Made by a program: the position numbers and the translations under genes. DNA of 64,000 nt, taken from assembly GCF_963576545.1 (NCBI RefSeq), contig NC_083649.1, positions 280,526 through 344,525 on the forward strand, read 5' to 3'. Shown here piece by piece: positions 47,149 through 57,676 of the stretch. Source of the DNA: Limanda limanda (taxonomy: Eukaryota; Chordata; Actinopteri; Pleuronectiformes; Pleuronectidae). Within the stretch, counting starts at the first letter, position 1, and every line of letters starts with the position of its first letter. Below the pieces are notes generated by a model. That model ran no database searches, had not been told where the DNA came from, and saw nothing but the letters and a program-made list of their open reading frames with translations.

Positions 47149-48794
47149 AGGGCCCGAGCACCTCCGGTGGGAGGCCCTATTGAAATTGAAAGGATTATTA
47201 TTATTATTATTAGGGCCCGAGCACCTCCAGTGGGAGGCCCTATTGAAATTGAAATGATTCTTATTATTATTCTCCGCCAAGTTAAATTGGCTTTTTGAGG
47301 GCTTTCCCATGCTCAAAAAGTTTCTAAACTTTGCAGTAAATTAGAAATGTGTGAAAATGGCCATATTCTGTAGTATTTGGAAATAGGCGTGGCAAAATAG
47401 CTCAACAGCGCCACCTACAGAAAGCCCCCTCAGTTAACTTTCACCGATACTCACGAAAAAAGAGATGGTTGTGTATCATGACCAGACGCACAAAAAAGTC
47501 TCTCAGTGCGTTATTAAAAAAACAAGAGGAAGTCCGCCATTTTGGATTTAGTCGCCATTTTGGCGATATTCCACGTTTTTACTTTGATGTACTTGTCGTA
47601 GGGCTTTCATCGGATCAACTTAAAATTTAGACGAGTGTCATCACAACAATATGGAGTACTAAAGTTATCAAAAAAATCAACTTTTCGTCAGAGCCTGTGA
47701 CCGTGGCGTGGCGTCAAAGTTTGATTAAACGCCATCAAAACACGGGCGTCTGTATCTTGGACATATTTGGTCCAATCGAGTCCAAACTACACACATAAGA
47801 CAAGAGTCGCGACCCGAAGACAACAACACAGAAATCGTGACTTAAAATCACAGCGCCCCCTGGTGGCAGCAGGAAATGTCTTGTTTTTTGTACGTCTTAC
47901 ACTTGGAAGTATTCCTCCTCATCCACTTTGCACAACCATGTGAAACTATGTCAAATGGGTCTCAAGACATTGATAATGAAGATATAAGATTACTGTGACT
48001 TTTCGTCAAACGCCATATTAATGGCGTGGCATCAAAGTTCATCAACTCGCCATGACACACGAAATCGCTCTAACTTCTGTGTTCAAAGTTCAATCTCCCT
48101 CAAACTAAACGTGTGTGTCAACAGCCCCCCCCTGAAGACTGTCAGATGGGTTTAAGAAATGGGCGTGGCAAAATAACTGACCAGCGCCCCCTAAAGGGCA
48201 GCCCCGGCACTATGATTGGCCTACAGCTACGAAAATCGACGGGAACATGTGTCTTTTCATGACAAAGAAATAAGTCTCTTGGATAAATATGCTAGAGTAA
48301 ACAGGAAGCCCGCCATTTTGGATTTGGTGGCCATTTTGGCCATATTCTGCATATTTACTTTGATATACTTGTCGTAGAGCTTTCCTCAGATCAACTTAAC
48401 ATTTATATGAGTCTAATCACAACAAGTTGGAGATCGAAAGTTATCAAAATTTTATTTTTTCGTTAGAGCCTCTGACCATGGCGTGGCGTCAAAGTTTGAT
48501 GAAACGCCATCAACACACGAGTTTCTGTATCTCAGACATATTTGGTCTGATCAAATCCAAACTAGACACATAAGACAAGATTCCCGACCTGAAGACATCT
48601 ACACAGAAATCGTGACTTGAAATCACAGCTCCCCCTGGTGGCTACAGGAAGTGAAGCGTTTATCCTTGCCGCAGTGCCGAACGCATGCAACGCGGAGACG
48701 AGCGCTTGCTCATCCAACGTTCTCTCTTCCCCGACCACGACAGACTTGGAACGCGCGTGTGCTCGGGCCCGTTAGTGCTACAACGTAGCCCTAG
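47149..48794 (+). repeat. Macrosatellite unit 14 (subtype D, double head)
   Basis: A head-only fragment at 47149-47211 precedes the unit's own head at 47212, which has one mismatch in the inner stem (CACC/AGTG). D-type second module. Confidence 0.88.
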
Positions 48795-48796
48795 TT

Positions 48797-50357
48797 AGGG
48801 CCCGAGCACCTCCGGTGGGAGGCCCTATTGAAATTGAAAGGAACAAATGAATTGGCTTTTTGAGGGCTTTCCCTTGCTCAAAAAGTTGTTAAACTTTGCA
48901 GGAAGTTAGAAATGGGTGAAAATTTACGTATTCTGGAGTATTTGGAAATGGGCGTGGCAAAATAGCTCAACAGCGCCACCTACGGAAAGCCCCCTCAGTT
49001 AACTTTCACCGATCCTCACGGAAAAAAAGGTGGTTATGTATCATGACAAGACGCACAAAAAAGTCTCTCAGTGCGTTATGAAATATGCAACAGGAAGTCC
49101 ACCATTTTGGATTTAGTGGCCATTTTGGCCATATTCAACATTTTTACTTTGATGTACTTGTCGTAGAGCTTTCATCGGATCAACTTAAAATTTAGACGAG
49201 TCTAATCAGAACAATATGGAGTACTAAAGTTATCAAAAAATCAACTTTTCGTCAGAGCGTGTGACCGTGGCGTTGCGTCAAAGTTTGATTAAACGCCATC
49301 AAAACACGGGCGTCTGTATCTCTGACATATTTGGTCCGATCGAGTCCAAACTAGACACATAAGACAAGAGTCGCGACCCGAAGACAACAACACAGAAATC
49401 GTGACTTAAAATCACAGTGCCCCATGGTGGCAGCAGGAAATGTCTTGTTTTGGGTACGTCTTACACTTGGAAGTATTCCTCCTCATCCACTTTGCAAAAC
49501 CATGTGAAACTATGTCAAATGGCTCTCAAGACATTAATAATGGAGATATAAGATTACTGTGACTTTTCGTCAAACGCCATATTAATGGCGTGGCATCAAA
49601 GTTCATCAACTCGCCATGACACACGAAATCGCTGTAACTTCTGTGTTCAAGGTTCATCTCCCTCAAACTACATGTGTGTGTCAACAGCCCCCCCCTGAAA
49701 GCTGTCAGACGGGTTTAAGGAATGGACGTGGCAAAATAACTGACTAGCGCCCCCTAAAGGGCAGCCCCAGCACTACGATTGGCTTACTTCTACAAAAATC
49801 GACAGGGACATGTGCCTTGTCATGACAAAGAAATAAGTCTCTTGGATACATATGGTAAACCAAACAGGAAGTCCGACATTTTTGATTTAGTGGCCATTTT
49901 GGCCATAATCCATATTTTTACTTCGATGTACTTGTCGTAGAGCTTTCTTCGGATCAACTTCAAATTTAGACGAATGTCTTCACAACAAGATGGAGATCTA
50001 AAGTTATTGGAATTTTAACGTTTCGTCATACCCTGTGACCGTGGCCTGGCGTCAAAGTTTGATTACACGCCATCGAAACACGAGCTTCTGTATCTCAGGC
50101 ATATTTGGTTCAATCAAGTCCAAACTAGACATGTAAGATGAGAGTCGAGTCCTGATGACATCTACAATGACACAATGACTAAAAATCACAGCGCCACCTA
50201 CTGGCTACAGGAAGTGAAGCGTTTATCGTTGCCGCAGTGCGCAAACGCATGCACGCGGAGACGAGCGCTTGGTCATTGAACGCTGTCTCTTCACCGACCG
50301 CAACAGACTTCAAACGTGCGTGTGCTCGGGCCCGTTAGTGCTACAACGTAGCCCTAG
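48797..50357 (+). repeat. Macrosatellite unit 15 (subtype C)
   Basis: Head present but the ATT tract is lost (AAAGGAACAAATGAATTGG). C-type second module. Confidence 0.88.
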
Positions 50358-51637
50358 TTATTATTATTATTATTATTATTTTCCGCCAACTTAAATTGGC
50401 TTTTTGAGGGCTTTCCCATGCTCAAATAGTTTCTAAACTTTGCAGTAAATTAGAAATGTGTGAAAATGGCCATATTCTGTAGGATTTGGAAATAGGCGTG
50501 GCAAAATAGCTCAATAGCGCCACCTACAGATAAGCCCTTCATTTAGCATTCACCGATCCTCACAAAAAAAATACCCAGTTGTGTATCCTCACCAGACGCA
50601 CAAAAAAGCCTCTCAGTGCGTTATGAAAAAAGCAACAGGAAGTCCGCCATTTTGGATTTAGTCGCCATTTTGGCGATATTCCACGTTTTTACTTTGATGT
50701 ACTTGTCGTAGGGCTTTCATCGGATCAACTTAAAATTTAGACGAGTGTCGTCACAACAATATGGAGTACTAAAGTTATCAAAAAAATCAACTTTTCGTCA
50801 GAGCCTGTGACCGTGGCGTGGCGTCAAAGTTTGATTAAACGCCATCAAAACACGGGCGGCTGTATCTCGGACATATTTGGTTCAATCGAGTCCAAACTAG
50901 ACACATAAGACAAGAGTCGCGACCTGAAGACATCAACACAGAAATCGTCACTTAAAAGCACAGCGCCCCCTGGTGGCAACAGGAAATGTCTTGTTTTTGG
51001 TACGTCTTACACTTCGAAATATTCCTCCTCATCCACTTTGCACAACCAAGTGAAACTATACTAGTGTCATCACAACAATGTGGACATCTAAAGTTATCAA
51101 AAGCTCACGTTTTCGTTACACCGTGTGACCGTGGCGTTGCGTCAAAGTTTCCATAGAATAAAGACTCAAATTCTAAGCTGAACCTACAATATTAAGACAC
51201 TAGAGGGCAGCAAAGACCATGGTTTGATCAAGGAACACATCTTCTTTCCCAGGGATAGAGGTCATTCAGACAGTTTGAATGTGTTTGAAACTAATTTATA
51301 TTTATAGATGTTTGACAATTAATGTTGTTAGATAACTTTAGTTCATGATTAAGGATAAAAAGGAATATTTAACATGTACGTTACACTGTGTGACTGCGGC
51401 CCGGCGTCAAACTTTGATTAGACGCCATCAAAACACACGCTTCTGTATCTCAGACATATTTGGTTCAATCGAATCCAAACTAGCCAGGTAATACAAGAGT
51501 AGTCACCTGATGACATCTACAAAGTAATCATGACGCGGAGACGAGCGCTTGGTCATTGAACGCTCTCTCTTCCCAGACCGCAACAGGCTTGAAACGCGCG
51601 TGTGCTCGGGCCCGTTAGTGCTACAACGTAGCCCTAG
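50358..51637 (+). repeat. Macrosatellite unit 16 (divergent subtype B, headless)
   Basis: Last unit of the continuous array. Its alternative block (about 51130-51385) is clearly diverged from that of units 6, 8, 11 and 13, and it lacks the final CTCF-like site. Confidence 0.85.
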
Positions 51638-52149
51638 TTATATTTAAAATTCATTTGGGACCCTTTAACTTTTAAACTAAGGGAAGAAGGTTTTTATTTT
51701 TTGTTTTGGTTTATGAGTTATCTTAACATCCAATGCTCTTATTCTGAAAGGTGATGTTAAGCTCCAATTGTTGTTTTTATTTCATCATGAAGAAAATTGT
51801 GGCAGAATAACTTTCATTTAAATCGTTTTGAACTGTTTTAGCTGTCAACTCTGAAATGTTTGATTGAATCTCATGTCTCATACATTTGCCTTTTTGTATG
51901 TGATTCCTGTTTTATCACAGGACAGTTTGACATCAAAGCTTCTGAATTATCGTATAATGGAGCAGTCGAATGAATTTTGGAAAAGGGTTTGAACACAAAT
52001 TCTCAAACGTTGTCATATCTGCTGCTATTTGAAATTCAAGTTGTTTAATTTTATTTTTAATGTCCACTGATTTGGCTGACCACACCTCAAACGTTTTAGT
52101 GAAATTGTTGACTACCAAAAGAGGGTATGTATGTTTTGATTCAATTATT
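51638..52149. other. Unassigned interval between array and detached unit
   Basis: AT-rich, no exon or repeat recognised. Confidence 0.4.
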
Positions 52150-52918
52150 AGGGCCCGAGCACCGAAACGGTGCGAGGCCCTATTGAAATTGAAGGCATTT
52201 TTCTTTTAGGGCCCGAGCACCGAAATCGGTGGGAGGCCCTATTGAAATTGAAAGGATTATTCTGAGCGTAGTGAAAGGGCCTTTTGACGGCTTTCCCATG
52301 CTCAAAAACTTTTCTAAAGTTTGCAGTAAATTAGTGGTGGAAATTGACGTATTCTGGAGTAATTTGAAATGGGCGTGGCAAAATAGCTCAACAGCGCCAC
52401 CTACGGAAAGCCCCCTCAGTTAGCTTTAACCGATCCTCACGAAAATAAAGACAATTGTGTATCATGACCAGACGCACAAGAAAGCCTCTTGGAGCATTAT
52501 GAAAAACGCAACAGGAAGTCCGCCTTTTTGGATTTAGTGGCCATTTTTGCCATATTCCACATTTTTACTTTGATGTAGTTGTCGTAGAGCTTTCATCGGA
52601 TCAACTTAAAATTTAGACGAGTGTCATCACAACCATATGGAGATCTAAAGTTATCAAAAGATCAACTTTTCACCAGAGCGTGTGACCGTGGCCTGGCGTC
52701 AAAGTTTGATCAGCCATCAAAACATGGGCGACAAAGACATAAACACAGAAATCGTGACTTAGAAGCACAGCGCCCCCTGGTGGCAACAGGAAATGTCTTG
52801 TTTTTGGAACGTCTTACACTTGGAAGTACTCCTCCTTATCCACTTTGCGAAACCATGTGAAACTGTGGCGAATGGGTCTAAAGGGATTGATAATGAAGAT
52901 ATAAGATTACTGTGACTT
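52150..52918 (+). repeat. Detached, truncated macrosatellite unit 17
   Basis: A head-only fragment (52150, inner stem CACCG/CGGTG) and a second head (52208, inner stem CACCGA/TCGGTG) precede a unit closely resembling unit 1. It breaks off within the ATAAGATTACTGTGACTT segment and has no tail. One exact CTCF-like site at 52766. Confidence 0.9.
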
Positions 52919-53246
52919 ACTGCTGTTACCACCTAGCTCAAAGATGGCAACAAGAAGGGAGGCCACACACAAACCTCTCAAGCCAAAAGTAAAATTTTTT
53001 AACTCCAAATCAAGATAGCTCTAACTACGTAGTGGGATGTGTAAAATATGTTACGTGTCAGTGGTGTTAACAGTGTTTGGATGTGTGAAAATAAGGTGTG
53101 ATGTATGTTGTAAGGTGCAGAAGCAGAGAAAAACAAAGGCTGAGGGCCCCATGCCCCTAGAAGCAGCCTTTAGATCTGTAGCTGAAGCCCAGCCCAAAAG
53201 GGCAGGCCCAGGGTGACGCCCCTGCCAGCTCTACCTGTGCCTGGAA

Positions 53247-53710
53247 AACAACTCCTCAGTCTCTCACAGGTCAAGTGGTCAACCTGAGAAGGACATGGAT
53301 ACATTATTATGTCTCTAATCTTCACAAATTAAGTATGATTTCATAAAACATAAAAGATGATTAACTCACCAGACTAGAGGAGACTCAACAGACAAACTTT
53401 GGTACAGTGAAGGCAGAGAGTGGAGGCAGACAGAGAGCAAGTCCTCAAACATGGACAGAGGGGGAACAACTCCTCAGGCTCTCACAGGTCAAGTGGTCAA
53501 CCTGAGAAGGACATGGATACATTATTAGGTCTCTAATCATCACAAATTAAGTATGATTTCATAAAACATAAAAGATGATTAACTCACCAGACTAGAGGAG
53601 ACTCAACAGACAAACTTTGGTAAAGTGAAGGCAGAGAGTGGAGGCAGACAGAGAGCAGGTCCTCGAACATGGACAGAGGGGGAACAACTCCTCAGGCTCT
53701 CAAACATTAT
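53247..53710. repeat. 218-bp tandem duplication
   Basis: AACAACTCCTCAG starts at 53247, 53465 and 53683 (period 218 bp). Two full copies are near-identical and the third is cut short. No coding content seen. Confidence 0.93.
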
Positions 53711-54118
53711 AATGTCTGAAAAATAAAGAAAATGTTTTCCTCTGTCCTGCACCTAGAGTTGAGAACTTTTTGGATGTGTGTTTCTTTTAAAACCTTTTGA
53801 AAATTATTATAATTATGAAGTATGAATTTATACATTAAAAAATACATGATAAACTTACCAAATTCTAACAGTGGTCCCAAATGTCCACATATAACAGAGG
53901 GAGAACGACTCCTCAAATATATATCAACAACCTGTAATGGAGAATAATTGATCATTTAGTGTACATGATCACACCATTAAGGATCAACACATAAGCACAA
54001 TAAAACTTCTGAAAAGAATTATTAGAAATGACAAATAATGAATTACTACATCCATAATGATTAAAAATGATTAACAATGACAATGTGTGATAATAACAAT
54101 AATATTAAATATTTCTCC
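53711..54118. other. AT-rich non-coding interval
   Basis: Contains a decayed echo of the 218-bp unit near 53890 (GAGGGAGAACGACTCCTC). Otherwise nothing recognised. Confidence 0.35.
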
Positions 54119-56578
54119 CCTTATCAGTGGAGCAGCTTTTTAAGCAGCTCACTCTTCTCTGCAAGTCTGTCTATCACCGAGTCAGAGTCCAAGGCCATGA
54201 GAATGTCTTTCTCTGTGGCCATCAACATAAATGCCTCCAATTTGTCAGGTGAGAGGGTGCTTCTGAGTCTGTTTTTAATTAACTTCAGGATTGAAAAAAT
54301 GTGCGCTCACAAGCCACCTGCGTGAGGGATAATGTAAGCAGGTATTTATAAGCAAGTCTAGGACAGGGTATGCATCTGTTAGCATGTTGAAACGGCGAAG
54401 TATCTGGTAGCAGCACAGAGGGCATTCTTTGCAGGAGCAACAGCTTATGGGAGTTATCTCAACCTCTTCTGTGTTGTCCTCCTCTCCACCTGATCCATTT
54501 TCTACTGTTCTTGCCTTGTACTCTGCCAATGGGGATGCCTTCAGCCTGTTCCACTGGAGTGCAAAGCTTTTCAATTCAGCCTGCATATTTTCCTTGGTTG
54601 CCCTGCTGTCAAATCCTTGCAAGCACTTGCTTAAGTCTTGAAGGGCAGACTGGGGAAGAGCACTGGTGCAGAGCTGAGGGAAGTTTCTGGGATCCAGACA
54701 TGCCAAGTCAGCATATAGATTGCCGTGTGTTAAAAAGCGCCTATGAATGGCTTCAATTGCTGTGTCCATGATCCGGTTATGTACATTCACTTCATAGGAT
54801 TTTTCTGCATCATCCAGGGTCTCATCCTGAGCCATCTCTCCAGGCAAGACTTTCTTCCTCCTTCCCCTCTTTTGTGGCAGTTTGGCCTCCACTTCAATGT
54901 CTGTGTCATCTCTCTCTTGGATTTCTGTGTTTGTCCAGTTGACAAATGTGTCTGCTGCTTTTTTTACAGATTTAAAATCTCTTCCCAAGCTTTTCAGCAT
55001 ATCCTGTGTCGATGCCACCATTCTGTGAGCAGAGAGGATGTCCAATCCTGCCGTCTGAAGGTATTTAGACAATGGAGAGGTATGTTCAAATATGCGGAGG
55101 AAGATTTGAGCCGTCAAGATCGTCTCATACTTGAGCAATGACTCTGCATATCCTCTGGCCATGACACGGACACATGGTTTCACTGCTGCCTGTTTCTGTA
55201 TAGCTGATAATGTCAACAGCACATCAACATACAGCCCATCTTCCGGCTTTCCAAAGGAGCCAAACACCTTCTTCAGTGCCTCATGCTTGGCCCACCAGCG
55301 TGTCTCGCCAATAGGAGCAAGGCGTTTACGTCTTTTGTTTCTGCCTGTCTCTTCCCACAAATTCATTCTTTGATATGACTCTTTGATGAATACTGCAATG
55401 CCATTGAGGAGCGCAAACAGGGACCCACTCTCAATAACAATCTGGGTTGTGTTTGCAAACACCAGATTTAGTACATGTGCGTAGCACCATACATGCACCT
55501 GGTTTGGAGATTGTGCAGACAGCAGTGAGGAGAATCCTTTGTATTGGCCTTGCATGTTCGATGCCCAATCAGTCGCATTTCCAATGCACATGGTCTTGCT
55601 GAGGCCCATTTTGTCCAGAACTTCTGACAGCATGTCGACAAAGGCCTGTCCAGTGGATGAACTGCACTTCAGCACTGCAACAAGCCTCTCATGAACAACA
55701 TCACTAACATACCTCACAATTATAGAGCATTGATCCTGAGAGGTTATGTCCTGTGTGGTGTCCAGTTGAACTGAAAACATTCCTGCTTTCTTGATATCAC
55801 AGGAGATGTTTTCTTGAATCAGATGAATTGCATCCATCACAGAGTTGACTGTGGTTTTGGAGAGTAAAGTTACAAGGGAGCCTCTGCCTCTTGTGCCACC
55901 AGACAAATGCAACTTTTTGCTGTTCTCAATGCAGCTGTCCAGGTGCTCTTTTAAACAGAAATCATACTTCCCCAGTAGAAGTATGAGTTCCAAAAAATTA
56001 CCATGATCAACTGTGTGGTCTTCCAGGGTATATGCTGCCTCATTTTCTGACCTCCTGTATGCAAGCCCCCTCTTCCCAAGAACCTTGATGACATCTATGA
56101 TGCGCTCCAAAACCTGCCGCCTCTTTCTGACCTGCTCTCTGTGCGCCGACATCTGACTGCCACCAAACACACTGCTGATATCAGCACTGGCTTATTTCAA
56201 GAGGTAAGCTTCAGCACAGTTTCTGTGTGCACTAATCTTCTCGTGTTCCTCTGTGCGCTAGGGTATATGCCTCCAATCTGACATTCCACTGATGAACAGA
56301 CTGTTATCAGTTCTCTTACCGAATGCCATGCAGATGAAACAATACAGCATGTGACGCTCTGGACAGTACGTCAGCCACTTTCTACTGGTGCCATCTCTGC
56401 TACAGAATAATTTCTGCTCCACTGGATAACTACTTTTTTGCTGAGGGTAATAGTTTAAAAATGACTGGAGATTTTTCTGATCAGGTTGTGAAAAAAAAGT
56501 TATTTGACTGGCACACTCAGTCTCTACAGCTGTTTCCCCTCTCAGGTGATCCTGTCTTTGGGCTGACACACTCCTCAC
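54119..56578 (-). pseudogene. hAT-type transposase (TTF/ZMYM-like), frameshifted
   Basis: A DNA transposase related to the TTF-zinc-finger/DUF4371 proteins (ZMYM1-like). The N-terminal part (56578-56258) has a TTF-type Cys-rich segment (RKWLTYCPERHMLYCFICMA). The main open frame, 56170-54275, is 631 codons with the RNase H-fold core (FSVQLDTTQDITSQDQCSII, ATDWASNMQGQY, VHVWCYAHVLNLVF, GETRWWAKHEALKK). The hAT dimerisation end (LTQVACERTF, then LKLIKNRLRSTLSPDKLEAF) reads on to a stop near 54119 but in other frames, through a missing base near 54352 and extra T's near 54294. A frameshift at about 56258 and an in-frame stop near 56190 separate zinc finger and core. Dead, but only moderately decayed. 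Confidence 0.82.
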
Positions 56579-57004
56579 TCTCTACAGCTGTTTCCTTCTC
56601 AGGTGATCCTGTCTTTGGGCTGCCTGCATTGGCCTGGCTCACTCCCTGAATTGACCAGCCTGACTTGCCCTGAACCTGTCTGGGCTGGACATAGGGAAAG
56701 TATTTATCATTGGATGGGGAAACTCAACCACAGAATCATGTAGGCTACAAGAAATTCTCACAAAAAATAAGTACACCGCATTCATATTTTTTTTCTTTGC
56801 TTCACAACATTAACAGTGCATTGAGTTTTCACAAAGTAGTGACAGGCAGCTCAGGGCACGTGACAAATGAATGAGAGACCGATCCGTATGAATGAACTGT
56901 TGTGCTTACTGCTCGTCACACAGCCTGAGTGGCCTGGCTAGCTTATGCAGCTGCACATGTCTCAAAAATGTAGCCTAGCTAGCCCCCAGGCTAACGTTAG
57001 TTAC

Positions 57005-57200
57005 CATGTCTGCCTACACACACTCATCTTTGTCGAGTCCTCCTCGCTCGTCTCCCGGCGCACCTGCTGCTGCTGGGCTGGTGAACCCCGCACCAAATAG
57101 GTCTGTCAGATTGGCACATTTAGCCGCCTCCACCTCCAGAGACTTCAGCTTTTTTTTACGGTGCTTCTCAGCGCCACCGGGGCGTTTTTTACTCTTACTA
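57005..57200 (-). pseudogene. hAT transposase N-terminal exon
   Basis: A minus-strand frame reads KKRPGGAEKHRKKKLKSLE, then VEAAKCANLTDLFGAG. This Lys-rich start is typical of the N-terminus of the same transposase family. It probably belongs upstream of the exon at 56578, across an intron. No ATG is present in frame. Confidence 0.55.
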
Positions 57201-57282
57201 TTTCTGTCTCAGCAGCAGCCCGTCCCGCGACTCCCACCGCCAATGCCATGAGGTCCCGCCCACCCTGGTTTGTGATGTGATT

Positions 57283-57303
57283 GACAGCCCTGTCAGGGCT
57301 GTC
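57283..57303. repeat. 21-bp palindrome
   Basis: GACAGCCCTG, one T, CAGGGCTGTC. Lies in the 5' non-coding part of the hAT relic; may be a subterminal transposase-binding repeat, which is inference only. Confidence 0.8.
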
Positions 57304-57399
57304 AGCCAATGATTGATTGACGATGACAAACAATAGACCAATAATATGTGTCGATGCTGGCAACACACTGCTAGCCCTCTGTAGCCAATTGGCGGGCCC

Positions 57400-57531
57400 A
57401 ATAGGAGGGAATTTAGAGAGGAAGAAGAGAAAAAAAAACAAAAAAAAAACGTAGCGGACCAGACCGGCCCACATTGGGTTAGCGGCCCACCGGGACGATG
57501 CCCGGTATGCCAGATGGCCAGTCCACCCCTG
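57400..57531 (-). repeat. Terminal region of the hAT element
   Basis: On the minus strand the end reads CAGGGGTGGACTGGCCATCT, with the GC-rich palindrome-like continuation usual for this hAT group. The CAGGGG start marks the outer end at 57531. The opposite terminus was not found left of 54119, so the element is incomplete there. Confidence 0.6.
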
Positions 57532-57676
57532 CCTATAACAAACAGTAAAGCTTTTCTTAACACTCACCTCTGTCTCCGAGTTGTGCGATTGAATCCTCAG
57601 ACTCTACTGCACCCGTTACACCTTGCCCTTTTCTGCCCTTTGCCTTCCCCGTGTTGTCCGCACCTATCCACACCAC

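Larger units (their letters stand above)
25584..51637 (+). repeat. 26-kb macrosatellite of CTCF-motif-bearing units
   Basis: About 16 head-to-tail units, all in the same orientation. A full unit has: a hairpin head (AGGGCCCGAGCACC, variable loop, GGTG, GGCCCT), CTATTGAAATTG, an (ATT)n tract, then GGCTTTTTGAGGGCTTT. Two related internal modules follow, each with ACAGGAAGTCCGCCATTTTG, a TACTTGTCGTAGAGCTTTCATC block and GTGACCGTGGCGTGGCGTC. The unit closes with GTGCTCGGGCCCGTTAGTG and the hairpin GCTACAACGTAGC, CCTAG. The head dodecamer GGGCCCGAGCAC is the reverse complement of GTGCTCGGGCCC near the tail. No long reading frame is shared by the units. Family name unknown to me. Confidence 0.95.

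Noticed and set aside
25584..51637. Classical Helitron array
   Set aside because: Tails end in CTAG before T with a nearby hairpin, but heads do not start with TC, and the shared TAGGGC inverted ends speak against a standard Helitron. Kept only as an open possibility in the findings.
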